29,067 bases of DNA, taken from contig JAFLTK010000055.1 of the NCBI GenBank assembly GCA_022511505.1, positions 1-29,067 of the forward strand, written 5' to 3'. The first letter of the stretch is position 1; every line of letters begins with the position of its first letter. This document shows positions 23,360 to 29,067 of this stretch, piece after piece. The notes under the pieces were generated by a model. It was not told the DNA's origin, did no database searches, and saw only the letters and a program-made list of their open reading frames with translations. A program made the translations under genes and the position numbers. The stretch is from Muribaculaceae bacterium. GTDB lineage: Bacteria > Bacteroidota > Bacteroidia > Bacteroidales > Muribaculaceae.

Positions 23360-23405
23360 ATAAAACAAATTTGTGTACAAAAACATGTACACAAATTTGT
23401 TTTAT
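23360..23405 (+). terminator. recA terminator, perfect 20-bp inverted repeat
   Basis: Arms at 23360-23379 and 23386-23405 are perfectly complementary over 20 bases with a 6-base AAAACA loop, starting 28 bases after the recA stop. The lower stem ATAAAACAAA/TTTGTTTTAT provides A and T tracts on both sides, so it can work in both directions. Confidence 0.8.
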
Positions 23406-23579
23406 TTATAAATAGGCTTAAAATAACTATTTATGGAAGCTCGTGCTTCCTACAGAACCGGAAACGTCGTTTCTGCCAAAACAAAGGAAGAATTACATTC
23501 ACTTCTTGACTCGCTTTGATGTATACCATTGATTTCCATGCTAATGTGCTGAAGATAATGGCTAAGTGGAAGAACTGAG

Positions 23580-23828
23580 TGCCGCGGAGCGGCAACCCTT
23601 TCGATAACCCCGTACATGCGAGCGCAGCGAGCGGTGCGGGGTAGGCAACCTACTATAAAAATCGTCCCGGAGGGACGAGATTATACCCTTAAGAAAATGC
23701 AACGCTTTGTTAAGTCTCGGTCGGCCTAAATATTGTCCCTCCGGGACAATTCCCGGTGGGAGCGCCGACCCCGCACTGCGCGCTGCGCGCTTGTACGGGG
23801 TTATTGAAATTTCCATCGCTCCGCGATG
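23580..23828. repeat. Cluster B of short palindromic elements (REP-like hairpins)
   Basis: Same family as cluster A: TGCCGC-GGA-GCGGCA (23580-23594); a long hairpin with arms CCCCGTAC/GTGCGGGG (23608-23641); TCGTCCC-GGA-GGGACGA (23662-23678); TTGTCCC-TCC-GGGACAA (23733-23749); a long hairpin with CCCCGCAC/GTACGGGG (23769-23800); and CATCGC-TCC-GCGATG (23814-23828). Long plus short hairpins form bipartite modules about 60 bases long in both orientations, shared with 8694-8753 and 8881-8942. Confidence 0.75.
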
Positions 23829-23959
23829 CCCGGAGGAGTTCCTCGTCACAGCGAGAGCCGGTTAATCTCATAGCTCGTCGACGTCGCAGGACCCATCGTC
23901 GACCGTCGCGAGATTGTCGATACCCGGTTACTCGACCTACCCGTCAGCCCACTGTCTCG

Positions 23960-25300
23960 TTACAGCAGTCCGGCCATATAGACGGGAAGACAGATTATGT
24001 CTTTATCCTTTCGTATATCTTTGGTATACAGGAGATAGCGCTGATTGATGCGAGATGAGAATTTACTTTGAAATTTATCAAGCGATTTATGAGCCTTGTA
24101 TCCCGAAGACTTTACTTCGATTGGACAAATTTTATCTTTTCTGCTAATTAAAAAGTCTATTTTATAATTCCCTGAATCTTCGCTATCTCTAAATGTATAA
24201 TAATAGAGGGAATGATCGGCAGTTCTAATTAACTGCGCCACTGCATTTTCAAAAACGTATCCCAGGTCGGTTGGTAACTTGTCGGAAAGGAGTTTGCGAT
24301 AAATTACATTATCCGTGAAATCTTTTTCCATAAAGCCCAAGGTAATGAAAAGGCCGGTATCGGCAAGAAACATCTTGAAGTTATCGGGATTAGCATGAAG
24401 TGCAAGGCCAATGTTTGGGTCATTTGAATGGTAGGCAAAATTCACCGTCATAGACTTGCTTATATCACCAAATATCTCACCCAGGCGAGATATTCTTGCA
24501 TTCTCAATAACATCTCCAACTCGGTATCTCTTGGTATTTCTCGCAAGTTCGGCCGGGATTGACCTCAAAATCGTTGCGGCCCTACCTTTATCGTCAATCT
24601 TCTCTAAATCTGATAGATATAGATTTATAATATCCCTCTTTACAGTGTCAACCGCCTCAAAATCAGAGCCGGTCAAGTATTCTGAAACTGCTTGAGGCAT
24701 TCCTCCTACAAGGATATAAAGGCGAAAAAGCCTCAGAAGTTCTCTATTTACACCATCGCCCAGCGGCCTCATATTTTCAAAGGAATATCTTATCATGTCA
24801 AACGTCGTAGCCTTTCCGATAGCCCATAGAAATTCCTCGAAATCCATCGGGAACATTTCTATCCTGCGTTCTTCGCTTGGTATAAGAATGTCTTTTATGT
24901 TTTTCTTAATTGAAATGAGAGAACCGGTTTCTATATAATCATATCTACCATCTTTTACCAAATGCTTAATGGCTTGTCGGGCTTTAGGGCAAAATTGCAC
25001 CTCGTCAAAAATGATGCAAGACTTCCGAGGATACAATTTTGCTCCGGTTAACGCCTGCAACGAGAGGAAGAAATATTGCAAGTCAGATAAATCTTCAAAG
25101 AGATTTATCACGTTTTTACTGACTTTTGTGAAATCGATGAGCAAATAACTGTCATATTCATTTTTGGCAAATTCTTCGGCTATTGTAGATTTGCCTATAC
25201 GTCGCGCGCCTTCAATCAGCAAGGCTGTTTTCCCTTCTGATTTAGTCTTCCACTGGACTAATTTGGAATAGATTTTGCGTTTAAAAACCGTTGTGCCCAT
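23960..25300 (-). CDS. AAA_14/DUF4143 ATPase
   Basis: A 446 aa ATPase of the widespread AAA_14 plus DUF4143 type, whose cellular role is not settled. I chose the ATG at 25300; codons further upstream run through the promoter and tandem repeats and look spurious. Walker A is GARRIGKST (residues 31-39), Walker B CIIFDEVQ (95-102), and an ETGS sensor-like motif follows at about 124. A winged-helix-like middle region leads to the C-terminal domain with a PD-(D/E)XK-like pattern, KIDFLISRK then CPIEVKSS. The gene is clearly more AT-rich than recA and the guanylyltransferase, and lies between hairpin cluster B and 34-bp repeats, suggesting a mobile or accessory gene. Such genes often occur in many copies in Bacteroidales. 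Confidence 0.88.
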   Translation of the reverse strand: MGTTVFKRKIYSKLVQWKTKSEGKTALLIEGARRIGKSTIAEEFAKNEYDSYLLIDFTKVSKNVINLFEDLSDLQYFFLSLQALTGAKLYPRKSCIIFDEVQFCPKARQAIKHLVKDGRYDYIETGSLISIKKNIKDILIPSEERRIEMFPMDFEEFLWAIGKATTFDMIRYSFENMRPLGDGVNRELLRLFRLYILVGGMPQAVSEYLTGSDFEAVDTVKRDIINLYLSDLEKIDDKGRAATILRSIPAELARNTKRYRVGDVIENARISRLGEIFGDISKSMTVNFAYHSNDPNIGLALHANPDNFKMFLADTGLFITLGFMEKDFTDNVIYRKLLSDKLPTDLGYVFENAVAQLIRTADHSLYYYTFRDSEDSGNYKIDFLISRKDKICPIEVKSSGYKAHKSLDKFQSKFSSRINQRYLLYTKDIRKDKDIICLPVYMAGLL

Positions 25301-25319
25301 ATCTGCTTGATTTTGAGTG

Positions 25320-25350
25320 CAAAAATAATAAAAATGGCAAGAAGTACAAA
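25320..25350 (-). promoter_or_regulatory. Promoter of the AAA_14/DUF4143 ATPase gene
   Basis: Minus-strand TTTG (25347-25350), 19-base spacer and TATTTTTG (25320-25327) match the consensus at ideal spacing, 19 bases before the ATG. The -33 element lies inside the first copy of the 34-bp tandem repeat. Confidence 0.7.
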
Positions 25351-25423
25351 ATGTTTTACCCCGAAAATGTACAGGAAGTGGGAAATGTTTTACCCCGAAA
25401 ATGTACAGGAAGTGGAAAATGTT
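25341..25423. repeat. 34-bp tandem direct repeat at the ATPase promoter
   Basis: Copy 1 is 25341-25374 and copy 2 is 25375-25408, differing only at the three bases after GAAGT (ACA versus GGG, two of them changed). A partial third copy (GAAGTGGAAAATGTT) spans 25409-25423. The core shared by copies 1 and 2 includes AATGTTTTACCCCGAAAATG. Confidence 0.85.
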
Positions 25424-25468
25424 CTGAAATGGGGACATAAAGAACCACTCATGAGCGGCGCAAGAAAA

Positions 25469-25498
25469 CCCCGCCAAATGCAAACGCTTTTGGCGGGG
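25469..25498 (-). terminator. Rho-independent terminator of the guanylyltransferase gene
   Basis: CCCCGCCAAA (25469-25478) pairs with TTTGGCGGGG (25489-25498) over 10 bases with a 10-base loop. On the minus strand it is followed by TTTTCTTG, a T tract, as expected for transcription coming from the gene ending at 25614. Confidence 0.75.
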
Positions 25499-25546
25499 GT
25501 TGTCTATATTGGCCGAAGTGTCAAAGGGGGGGGAGATTTGTAGAAG

Positions 25547-25561
25547 GGACGCACGGCGTCC
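25547..25561. repeat. Short palindrome related to cluster A
   Basis: GGACGC-ACG-GCGTCC, preceded by AG; it shares GGGACGCACG with the first hairpin of cluster A (8640-8659). Confidence 0.5.
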
Positions 25562-25613
25562 GTCGTATCAGTTATCTGGGGGGGCATGCCGCGCCCCTGC
25601 CGGCTCTGAAACT

Positions 25614-26699
25614 TCATAGGTACTTTTCGCCATGGGACGAGCGGACGTCGTTGACTATCTGCTTGATGCGCTGCTCGTTGGCCTTGGGGCAGATGAGCAG
25701 AACGTCGCCGGCGTCGGCAATGATGTAGTCGTGGATGCCGTCGACCACGACGAGCTTCTCGGTGTCGCGAATGGCCAGGATGTTGCCCGTCGAGTTGTAG
25801 GTGATGACGTTGCAATTGTGGGCAACGTTGGCGTCGCGGTTTCGCGGCGAATTTTCATAGAGGGCGCTCCACGTCCCCAGGTCGTTCCAGCCAAACGATA
25901 CCCGCTCGACATAGACGTTGTCGGCCTTTTCCATCACGCCAAAGTCGATTGAGATGGCCGCGCAGGCGGGGAATTTCTCGGCGATAAACGCCTCCTCGGC
26001 CGGCGTTCCCATGATTGACGCCGCGTTGTCAAACGTCCGCGCAAGGTCGGGCATCGTGGCCCGTAACGCCTTGATAATTGCGTCGGCACGCCAAAGGAAA
26101 ATGCCCGAGTTCCAGAAAAATTCGCCCGAAGCGAGGAACACGCGCGCCAGCTCGACGTCTGGTTTCTCGGTGAACGTTTTCACCTTGTTGATGCCCGGCG
26201 TGACCTCCTCGCCAACCTGGATGTAGCCATAGCCCGTTTCGGGGCGCGTAGGCGTGATGCCGAGTGTCAGCAACGCGTCGTTGCTTTCAACAAACTCAAA
26301 GCCGGCCAGTAACGAGTTGATAAACAGTTGCTCGCGCGTGATGAGGTGGTCGCTCGGGGTGACTACCATCGACGCCTCGGGGTCGAGCGCCGCGATGTGG
26401 TAGGCCGCCCATGCGATGCAGGGCGCCGTGTTGCGCCGCGCCGGCTCGCAGAGAATCTGCGCCGGCCCCAACTCGGGCAACTGCTCGGCAACCAGCGCCG
26501 CATACCGCTCGTTGGTCACAACAATAATATTCTCCGGGCGGATAAACTCCAGCACGCGGTCGTATGACATCTGTAGCAACGTGCGCCCCGTACCGAGAAA
26601 GTCGATAAACTGCTTGGGAAGGTCGGTTCGGCTATACGGCCAGAAGCGGCTCCCTATGCCGCCACACATTATAACACAATATCTATGGGGATTAATCAT
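25614..26699 (-). CDS. manC: Mannose-1-phosphate guanylyltransferase
   Basis: Cytoplasmic nucleotidyltransferase making GDP-mannose from mannose-1-phosphate and GTP, the donor for mannose, and the precursor of GDP-fucose, in surface glycans. From the ATG at 26699 it is 361 aa, the length of the single-function type without a fused isomerase. It has the pyrophosphorylase signature CGGIGSRFWPYSR...PKQF (about residues 12-30), TPSDHLI, the sugar-binding FTEKP segment, NSGIFLW, and FGWNDLGTW. An in-frame extension to 26801 lacks family similarity. It is monocistronic here: a terminator follows at 25469-25498 and no other glycan gene is adjacent. Confidence 0.93.
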   Translation of the reverse strand: MINPHRYCVIMCGGIGSRFWPYSRTDLPKQFIDFLGTGRTLLQMSYDRVLEFIRPENIIVVTNERYAALVAEQLPELGPAQILCEPARRNTAPCIAWAAYHIAALDPEASMVVTPSDHLITREQLFINSLLAGFEFVESNDALLTLGITPTRPETGYGYIQVGEEVTPGINKVKTFTEKPDVELARVFLASGEFFWNSGIFLWRADAIIKALRATMPDLARTFDNAASIMGTPAEEAFIAEKFPACAAISIDFGVMEKADNVYVERVSFGWNDLGTWSALYENSPRNRDANVAHNCNVITYNSTGNILAIRDTEKLVVVDGIHDYIIADAGDVLLICPKANEQRIKQIVNDVRSSHGEKYL

Positions 26700-26992
26700 A
26701 ACAATAGATTTAAAGTTGACGCTCAATACATTACAACGCGTGCCGTCGATCCGCCGGGCCACCCAATCGCTACCCACAACCGGTCTCGATCGCCACGCCA
26801 ATTAAACAGCCCTGCAAGTTACAACAAAAAATCCAACCTGCCCCCATCCCGTCATCTGTTTTACAACACCCTTTCCAAAATACTCCCGATTTTAGAAAAT
26901 ATCTGAGTTGACTCAGTCGATGATTTCAGTATAGCAGGTTCAACTGTCAAGTGCAAAAATTTGGCACTAATATGTAGGTCGACATAGTTAAA

Positions 26993-27023
26993 GCCCGGGG
27001 TGGCGCGGTGTGCCGTCTCGGGC
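26993..27023. other. GC-rich hairpin downstream of the FKBP operon
   Basis: Arms 26993-27004 and 27012-27023 pair over 12 positions when read as plus-strand RNA if G-U pairs are allowed (GCCCGGGGTGGC with GCCGTCTCGGGC). As minus-strand RNA several become C-A mismatches, so a structured plus-strand transcript is possible, though no plus-strand gene is known here. Confidence 0.35.
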
Positions 27024-27041
27024 TTCAATGGAGTATCTGCT

Positions 27042-27080
27042 GATGACGCAAAGGCGCTTCAAAAGGCGGGATGCGTCATC
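27042..27080 (-). terminator. Hairpin just after the FKBP operon stop
   Basis: GATGACGCA (27042-27050) pairs perfectly with TGCGTCATC (27072-27080), with further pairing possible inside the loop. It begins 12 bases after the last FKBP stop codon. No clear T tract follows, so terminator function is plausible, not certain. Confidence 0.5.
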
Positions 27081-27092
27081 TTCAGGGGGAAA

Positions 27093-27986
27093 TTAGTTGG
27101 CGGGGTTGATTTCGATGAGTTCGATGTCAAAGACGAGGGTGGCGTTGGGGCCAATCATGGGGCTGGGGCTGTTGACGCCGTATGCGAGGTCGCCGGGGAT
27201 GTAGACGGTCATTTTCTCGCCGGGGGTCATCATCTTAAGGGCCTCGGTGAAGCCGGGAACGAGCGCGTTGACGGGGAACACGGCGGGGGCGCCGCGGTCA
27301 ACCGATGAGTCAAAGACGGTGCCGTCAACGAGGCGGCCAACGTAGTGTACTTTGACTTGGTCGGCGTCGGTGGGAGTGGTCGTGCCTTTGCCGGGCTGAA
27401 CGACTTTGTAACTCAGGCCGCTGGCGGTTGTCTTAATTTCGGGGTCGGCGGCTTTCTGTTCGGCGATATATTTCCGGCCGTCTTCGGCGTTTTTCTTGGC
27501 CTCGGGTGATGCTGCTTTCTCGGCGGCAATCTTTGCCTCGGCTTCTTCGCGCAGGCGGGTTGTCATTGTCTGGAACTGAGCCTGATACATCATGATATCG
27601 GTCTGGTTGATGGAGTCGGCTTTGAAAGCGGCTTCAAAGGCGGCGTATGCTTTTTTGAAGTCCATCTTTGCGCCCTGGGCCTCAAGACTTTGGAGGTTGC
27701 CGAGCATGCTCATACCAATTTGGAGTCCGCTCATGTAGCCGAGGTCGGCGGTGTCGAGGCTCATGATATATTTGATGCCGGCGAGAATCTGGTCTTTGCT
27801 CATTTTAGCACGATCGGCCTCGGGAATCATTTCATATTGGAGGTTGAGTTGGCTACCGTTGAGAGTGCCAAGAGTGGTGGCGATAGAGTCGCCGAGGCCG
27901 TTGGCGGCCGACTGGGCGCTGTTGCCGCATGAACTAAAGCCGGTGGCGGCGATGGCTACCAAGCCGGCGATTAAAATTTTTTTCAT
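27093..27986 (-). CDS. FKBP-type peptidyl-prolyl isomerase lipoprotein
   Basis: Envelope prolyl isomerase, probably a folding helper. The 297 aa protein has a lipobox GFSSC with C20 lipidated. A helical FKBP_N dimerisation-like region (about 40-190, rich in Ala/Glu/Lys, including the AEAKIAAEKAASPEAKK stretch) leads to an FKBP domain from about 205. Active-site positions are largely kept: YVGRLVDGTVFDSS, then VPGF (Phe where FKBP12 has Trp), AYG and the final LVFDIELIEI. It is the last gene of a run of three related genes; 36 bases separate it from the previous one, and a hairpin follows. Confidence 0.9.
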   Translation of the reverse strand: MKKILIAGLVAIAATGFSSCGNSAQSAANGLGDSIATTLGTLNGSQLNLQYEMIPEADRAKMSKDQILAGIKYIMSLDTADLGYMSGLQIGMSMLGNLQSLEAQGAKMDFKKAYAAFEAAFKADSINQTDIMMYQAQFQTMTTRLREEAEAKIAAEKAASPEAKKNAEDGRKYIAEQKAADPEIKTTASGLSYKVVQPGKGTTTPTDADQVKVHYVGRLVDGTVFDSSVDRGAPAVFPVNALVPGFTEALKMMTPGEKMTVYIPGDLAYGVNSPSPMIGPNATLVFDIELIEINPAN

Positions 27987-28022
27987 TACTTAAATTGAAT
28001 GGTTTATGTTTTTAATTTGATT

Positions 28023-28886
28023 TTATTCAGATAGTTGAGACTGGCCTACGCTGATAAGGTCGATGGTGAAGTCGAGCACGGCGTTGCCGGGGATGATGCC
28101 GGGGATGCCTTCGGGGCCATATCCGAGCCACGAGGGGATGAAGAGGCGATAGCGGCCGCCGGGCTTCATCATCAGCAGGCCTTCCTGCATGCCGGCAACA
28201 ACGTGGGCCACGTCGAGGGTGATAGGCTCGTCGGTATGGTCAAAGACGGTCCCGTCGCTGAGGCGCCCGGTGTAGGAGACTAGCACAGCGGAGTCCATCG
28301 TCGGGTAGACGCCTTCGCCCTCGACGAGCACCTCAAACAACAACCCGCTCTCGAGTTTGACGACGCCGGGGCGGTCAAACTGCGCGTCGAGAAATCGCTG
28401 CTCGTCGGCGAGCGAGAGGGTATCGGCGGCGCGGTGGCTGGCCTCGGCGATGGCGCGATTGATAATGCCCTGAGCCGCCTCGTCGGTCATCGGGGCGACG
28501 CCGCTGACAAGGTATTGACGCATCGACGTCAGGAAGTCACTCAGGTTGGCCTCGACGCCGAGTTGGCGCATGCGTGCGAGGCGGTCGGCAAGTTGCATCC
28601 CTTCGAGTACACCGCGGTAATATGGTTCGCGCGAGGGCTCGGTGGTGAACGCCGTTGCGACGCCTTCACTGTAGGCTTTCATCGCGGCGGCGTCTTCGCC
28701 ATAACTGTTGACCAACGACGGGCGCAGGTAGATGCCAAACGTGGTAGCGAGGGCCATCGACAGCGAGTCGCCCTCGGCCGCGGGAGCGGGGGCAACATCG
28801 GCCGCCCGGGCGTTGCCGCCAAGCGCGACGGCAAGCAAGCCAACGGCCACGGCGAGTCGTCGCGCGAGGGTTGTAAAGCGGTTCAT
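28023..28886 (-). CDS. Divergent FKBP-type peptidyl-prolyl isomerase-like protein, exported
   Basis: A 287 aa exported protein: a Sec signal peptide (about residues 1-28, ending GNARA) and no lipobox. The N-terminal helical domain (about 40-165) is FKBP_N-like; the FKBP domain spans about 195-280. YTGRLSDGTVFDHT keeps the Tyr and Phe-Asp of the active site. The following loop (DEPITLDV) lacks the usual Arg, and the Trp position reads AGM. IPSWLGYG and VLDFTIDLI complete the fold. It may have weak or no isomerase activity and act as a chaperone. It is 11 bases after the upstream FKBP gene. Confidence 0.85.
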   Translation of the reverse strand: MNRFTTLARRLAVAVGLLAVALGGNARAADVAPAPAAEGDSLSMALATTFGIYLRPSLVNSYGEDAAAMKAYSEGVATAFTTEPSREPYYRGVLEGMQLADRLARMRQLGVEANLSDFLTSMRQYLVSGVAPMTDEAAQGIINRAIAEASHRAADTLSLADEQRFLDAQFDRPGVVKLESGLLFEVLVEGEGVYPTMDSAVLVSYTGRLSDGTVFDHTDEPITLDVAHVVAGMQEGLLMMKPGGRYRLFIPSWLGYGPEGIPGIIPGNAVLDFTIDLISVGQSQLSE

Positions 28887-28897
28887 CAGCCTCGGTA

Positions 28898-29067
28898 TCA
28901 GTTTACTTTGAGCAACTCTACGTCAAAAATCAGGGTCGCGTTGGGGCCGATAACGCCGGGAGCGCCGTTGGGGCCGTAGGCGAGTTCAGAGGGGATGAAC
29001 AAGCGCCATTTTGCGCCCGGTTTCATCATCTGCAATGCCTCGACCCAGCCCGGAATGACCTGGTTGA
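28898..29067 (-). CDS. FKBP-type peptidyl-prolyl isomerase, 5' end outside the window
   Basis: Only the last 56 codons are present. They read NQVIPGWVEALQMMKPG, FIPSELAYG, then PNATLIFDVELLKVN before TGA, the C-terminal half of a Mip/FKBP22-type domain with the conserved Trp, Tyr and Phe positions intact. It is the first visible member of the three-gene FKBP operon. Signal peptide and N-terminal domain cannot be seen. Confidence 0.9.
   Translation of the reverse strand, partial: NQVIPGWVEALQMMKPGAKWRLFIPSELAYGPNGAPGVIGPNATLIFDVELLKVN

Larger units (their letters stand above)
23332..23959. other. Gene-free region between recA and the ATPase gene
   Basis: It contains the recA terminator (23360-23405), an AT-rich stretch to about 23575, hairpin cluster B (23580-23828), and about 130 bases (23830-23959) with frequent TCGAC/GTCGA but no convincing gene or RNA. 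Confidence 0.6.
25301..25613. other. Gene-free region between the guanylyltransferase and the ATPase genes
   Basis: It holds the ATPase promoter (25320-25350), 34-bp tandem repeats (25341-25423), a minus-strand terminator (25469-25498) and a short GGACGC hairpin (25547-25561). No gene is seen. Confidence 0.6.
26700..27092. other. Gene-free region between the FKBP cluster and the guanylyltransferase
   Basis: No coding gene or known RNA is recognised in these 393 bases. It contains a palindrome CTGAGT-TG-ACTCAG (26903-26916), a weak AGTGC/GCACT pair (26950-26968), and two hairpins near the end of the FKBP operon (26993-27023 and 27042-27080). Open frames here are short and AT-rich to mixed. 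Confidence 0.5.

Noticed and set aside
25341..25423. CRISPR-like repeats or plasmid replication iterons
   Set aside because: The 34-bp copies are directly adjacent without spacers, only 2-3 copies are present, and there is no replication initiator gene; a promoter-linked repeat fits better.
25301..25483. 61-codon N-terminal extension of the AAA_14/DUF4143 ATPase
   Set aside because: It would be translated from tandem repeats and across a consensus promoter; the family begins near the Met at 25300.
1..29067. tRNA or rRNA genes
   Set aside because: I saw no cloverleaf with a TTCGA-type T-loop or ribosomal RNA sequence in the gaps; a tRNA search program would be needed to exclude a missed one.

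Overview
The window looks like a chromosomal piece of a gut Bacteroidales bacterium, most likely Muribaculaceae-like (family assignment is inference). Supporting signs are a GC-rich core with AT-rich islands, at least eight sites matching the Bacteroidetes promoter (-7 element TAnnTTTG, several with TTG or TTTG 19-20 bases upstream), almost no Shine-Dalgarno sites, and typical families: an OMP_b-brl_3 type outer-membrane receptor, DUF4114-like and beta-helix lipoproteins, AAA_14/DUF4143 ATPases and Mip-like FKBP clusters.

Layout. 1-4341 (+): a protein of about 820 aa of unknown function followed by a phage-type large terminase, with no other phage gene visible on the right. 4307-8443 (-): a TonB-dependent-type outer-membrane protein that overlaps the terminase tail to tail, then a lone Wzx-like flippase. 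8444-9006: a cluster of short hairpins. 9007-9536 (-): an AT-rich GIY-YIG nuclease gene broken by a frameshift. 9576-14404 (-): a seven-gene arsenic operon, in transcription order arsR, ArsF-like thioredoxin-fold lipoprotein, ArsG/CcdA-like membrane protein, small thioredoxin, arsD, arsA, acr3. 14507-15412 (-): an AraC regulator, divergent from a beta-helix lipoprotein (15597-17006, +). 17032-17934: an AT-rich unknown gene between two imperfect direct repeats. 18012-19610 (-): a DUF4114-like lipoprotein with a GDDN-repeat linker, divergent from phospholipase A and a hexapeptide acyltransferase (19995-21465, +). 21614-21918: a small AT-rich gene coupled to a truncated partner. 22147-23331 (+): recA with a strong terminator, then a second hairpin cluster. 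23960-25300 (-): an AT-rich AAA_14/DUF4143 ATPase with 34-bp tandem repeats at its promoter. 25614-26699 (-): mannose-1-phosphate guanylyltransferase. 27093-29067 (-): three tandem FKBP-type prolyl isomerases, the first transcribed being cut by the window edge.

How genes work together. The arsenic operon joins classical As(III) efflux (ArsR sensing, ArsD metallochaperone, ArsA ATPase, Acr3 permease) to a three-part thiol set: cytoplasmic CxxC thioredoxin, membrane protein with two buried cysteines, and exported CxxC lipoprotein. That set could carry electrons across the inner membrane. The phospholipase and acyltransferase genes are one base apart and may act together on the cell envelope. 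The FKBPs are probably envelope folding factors.

The observations most worth following are the covarying hairpin family, the ars redox relay, the 34-bp repeats on the ATPase promoter, the apparently self-contained terminase pair, and the AT-rich islands that carry frameshifted or truncated genes.
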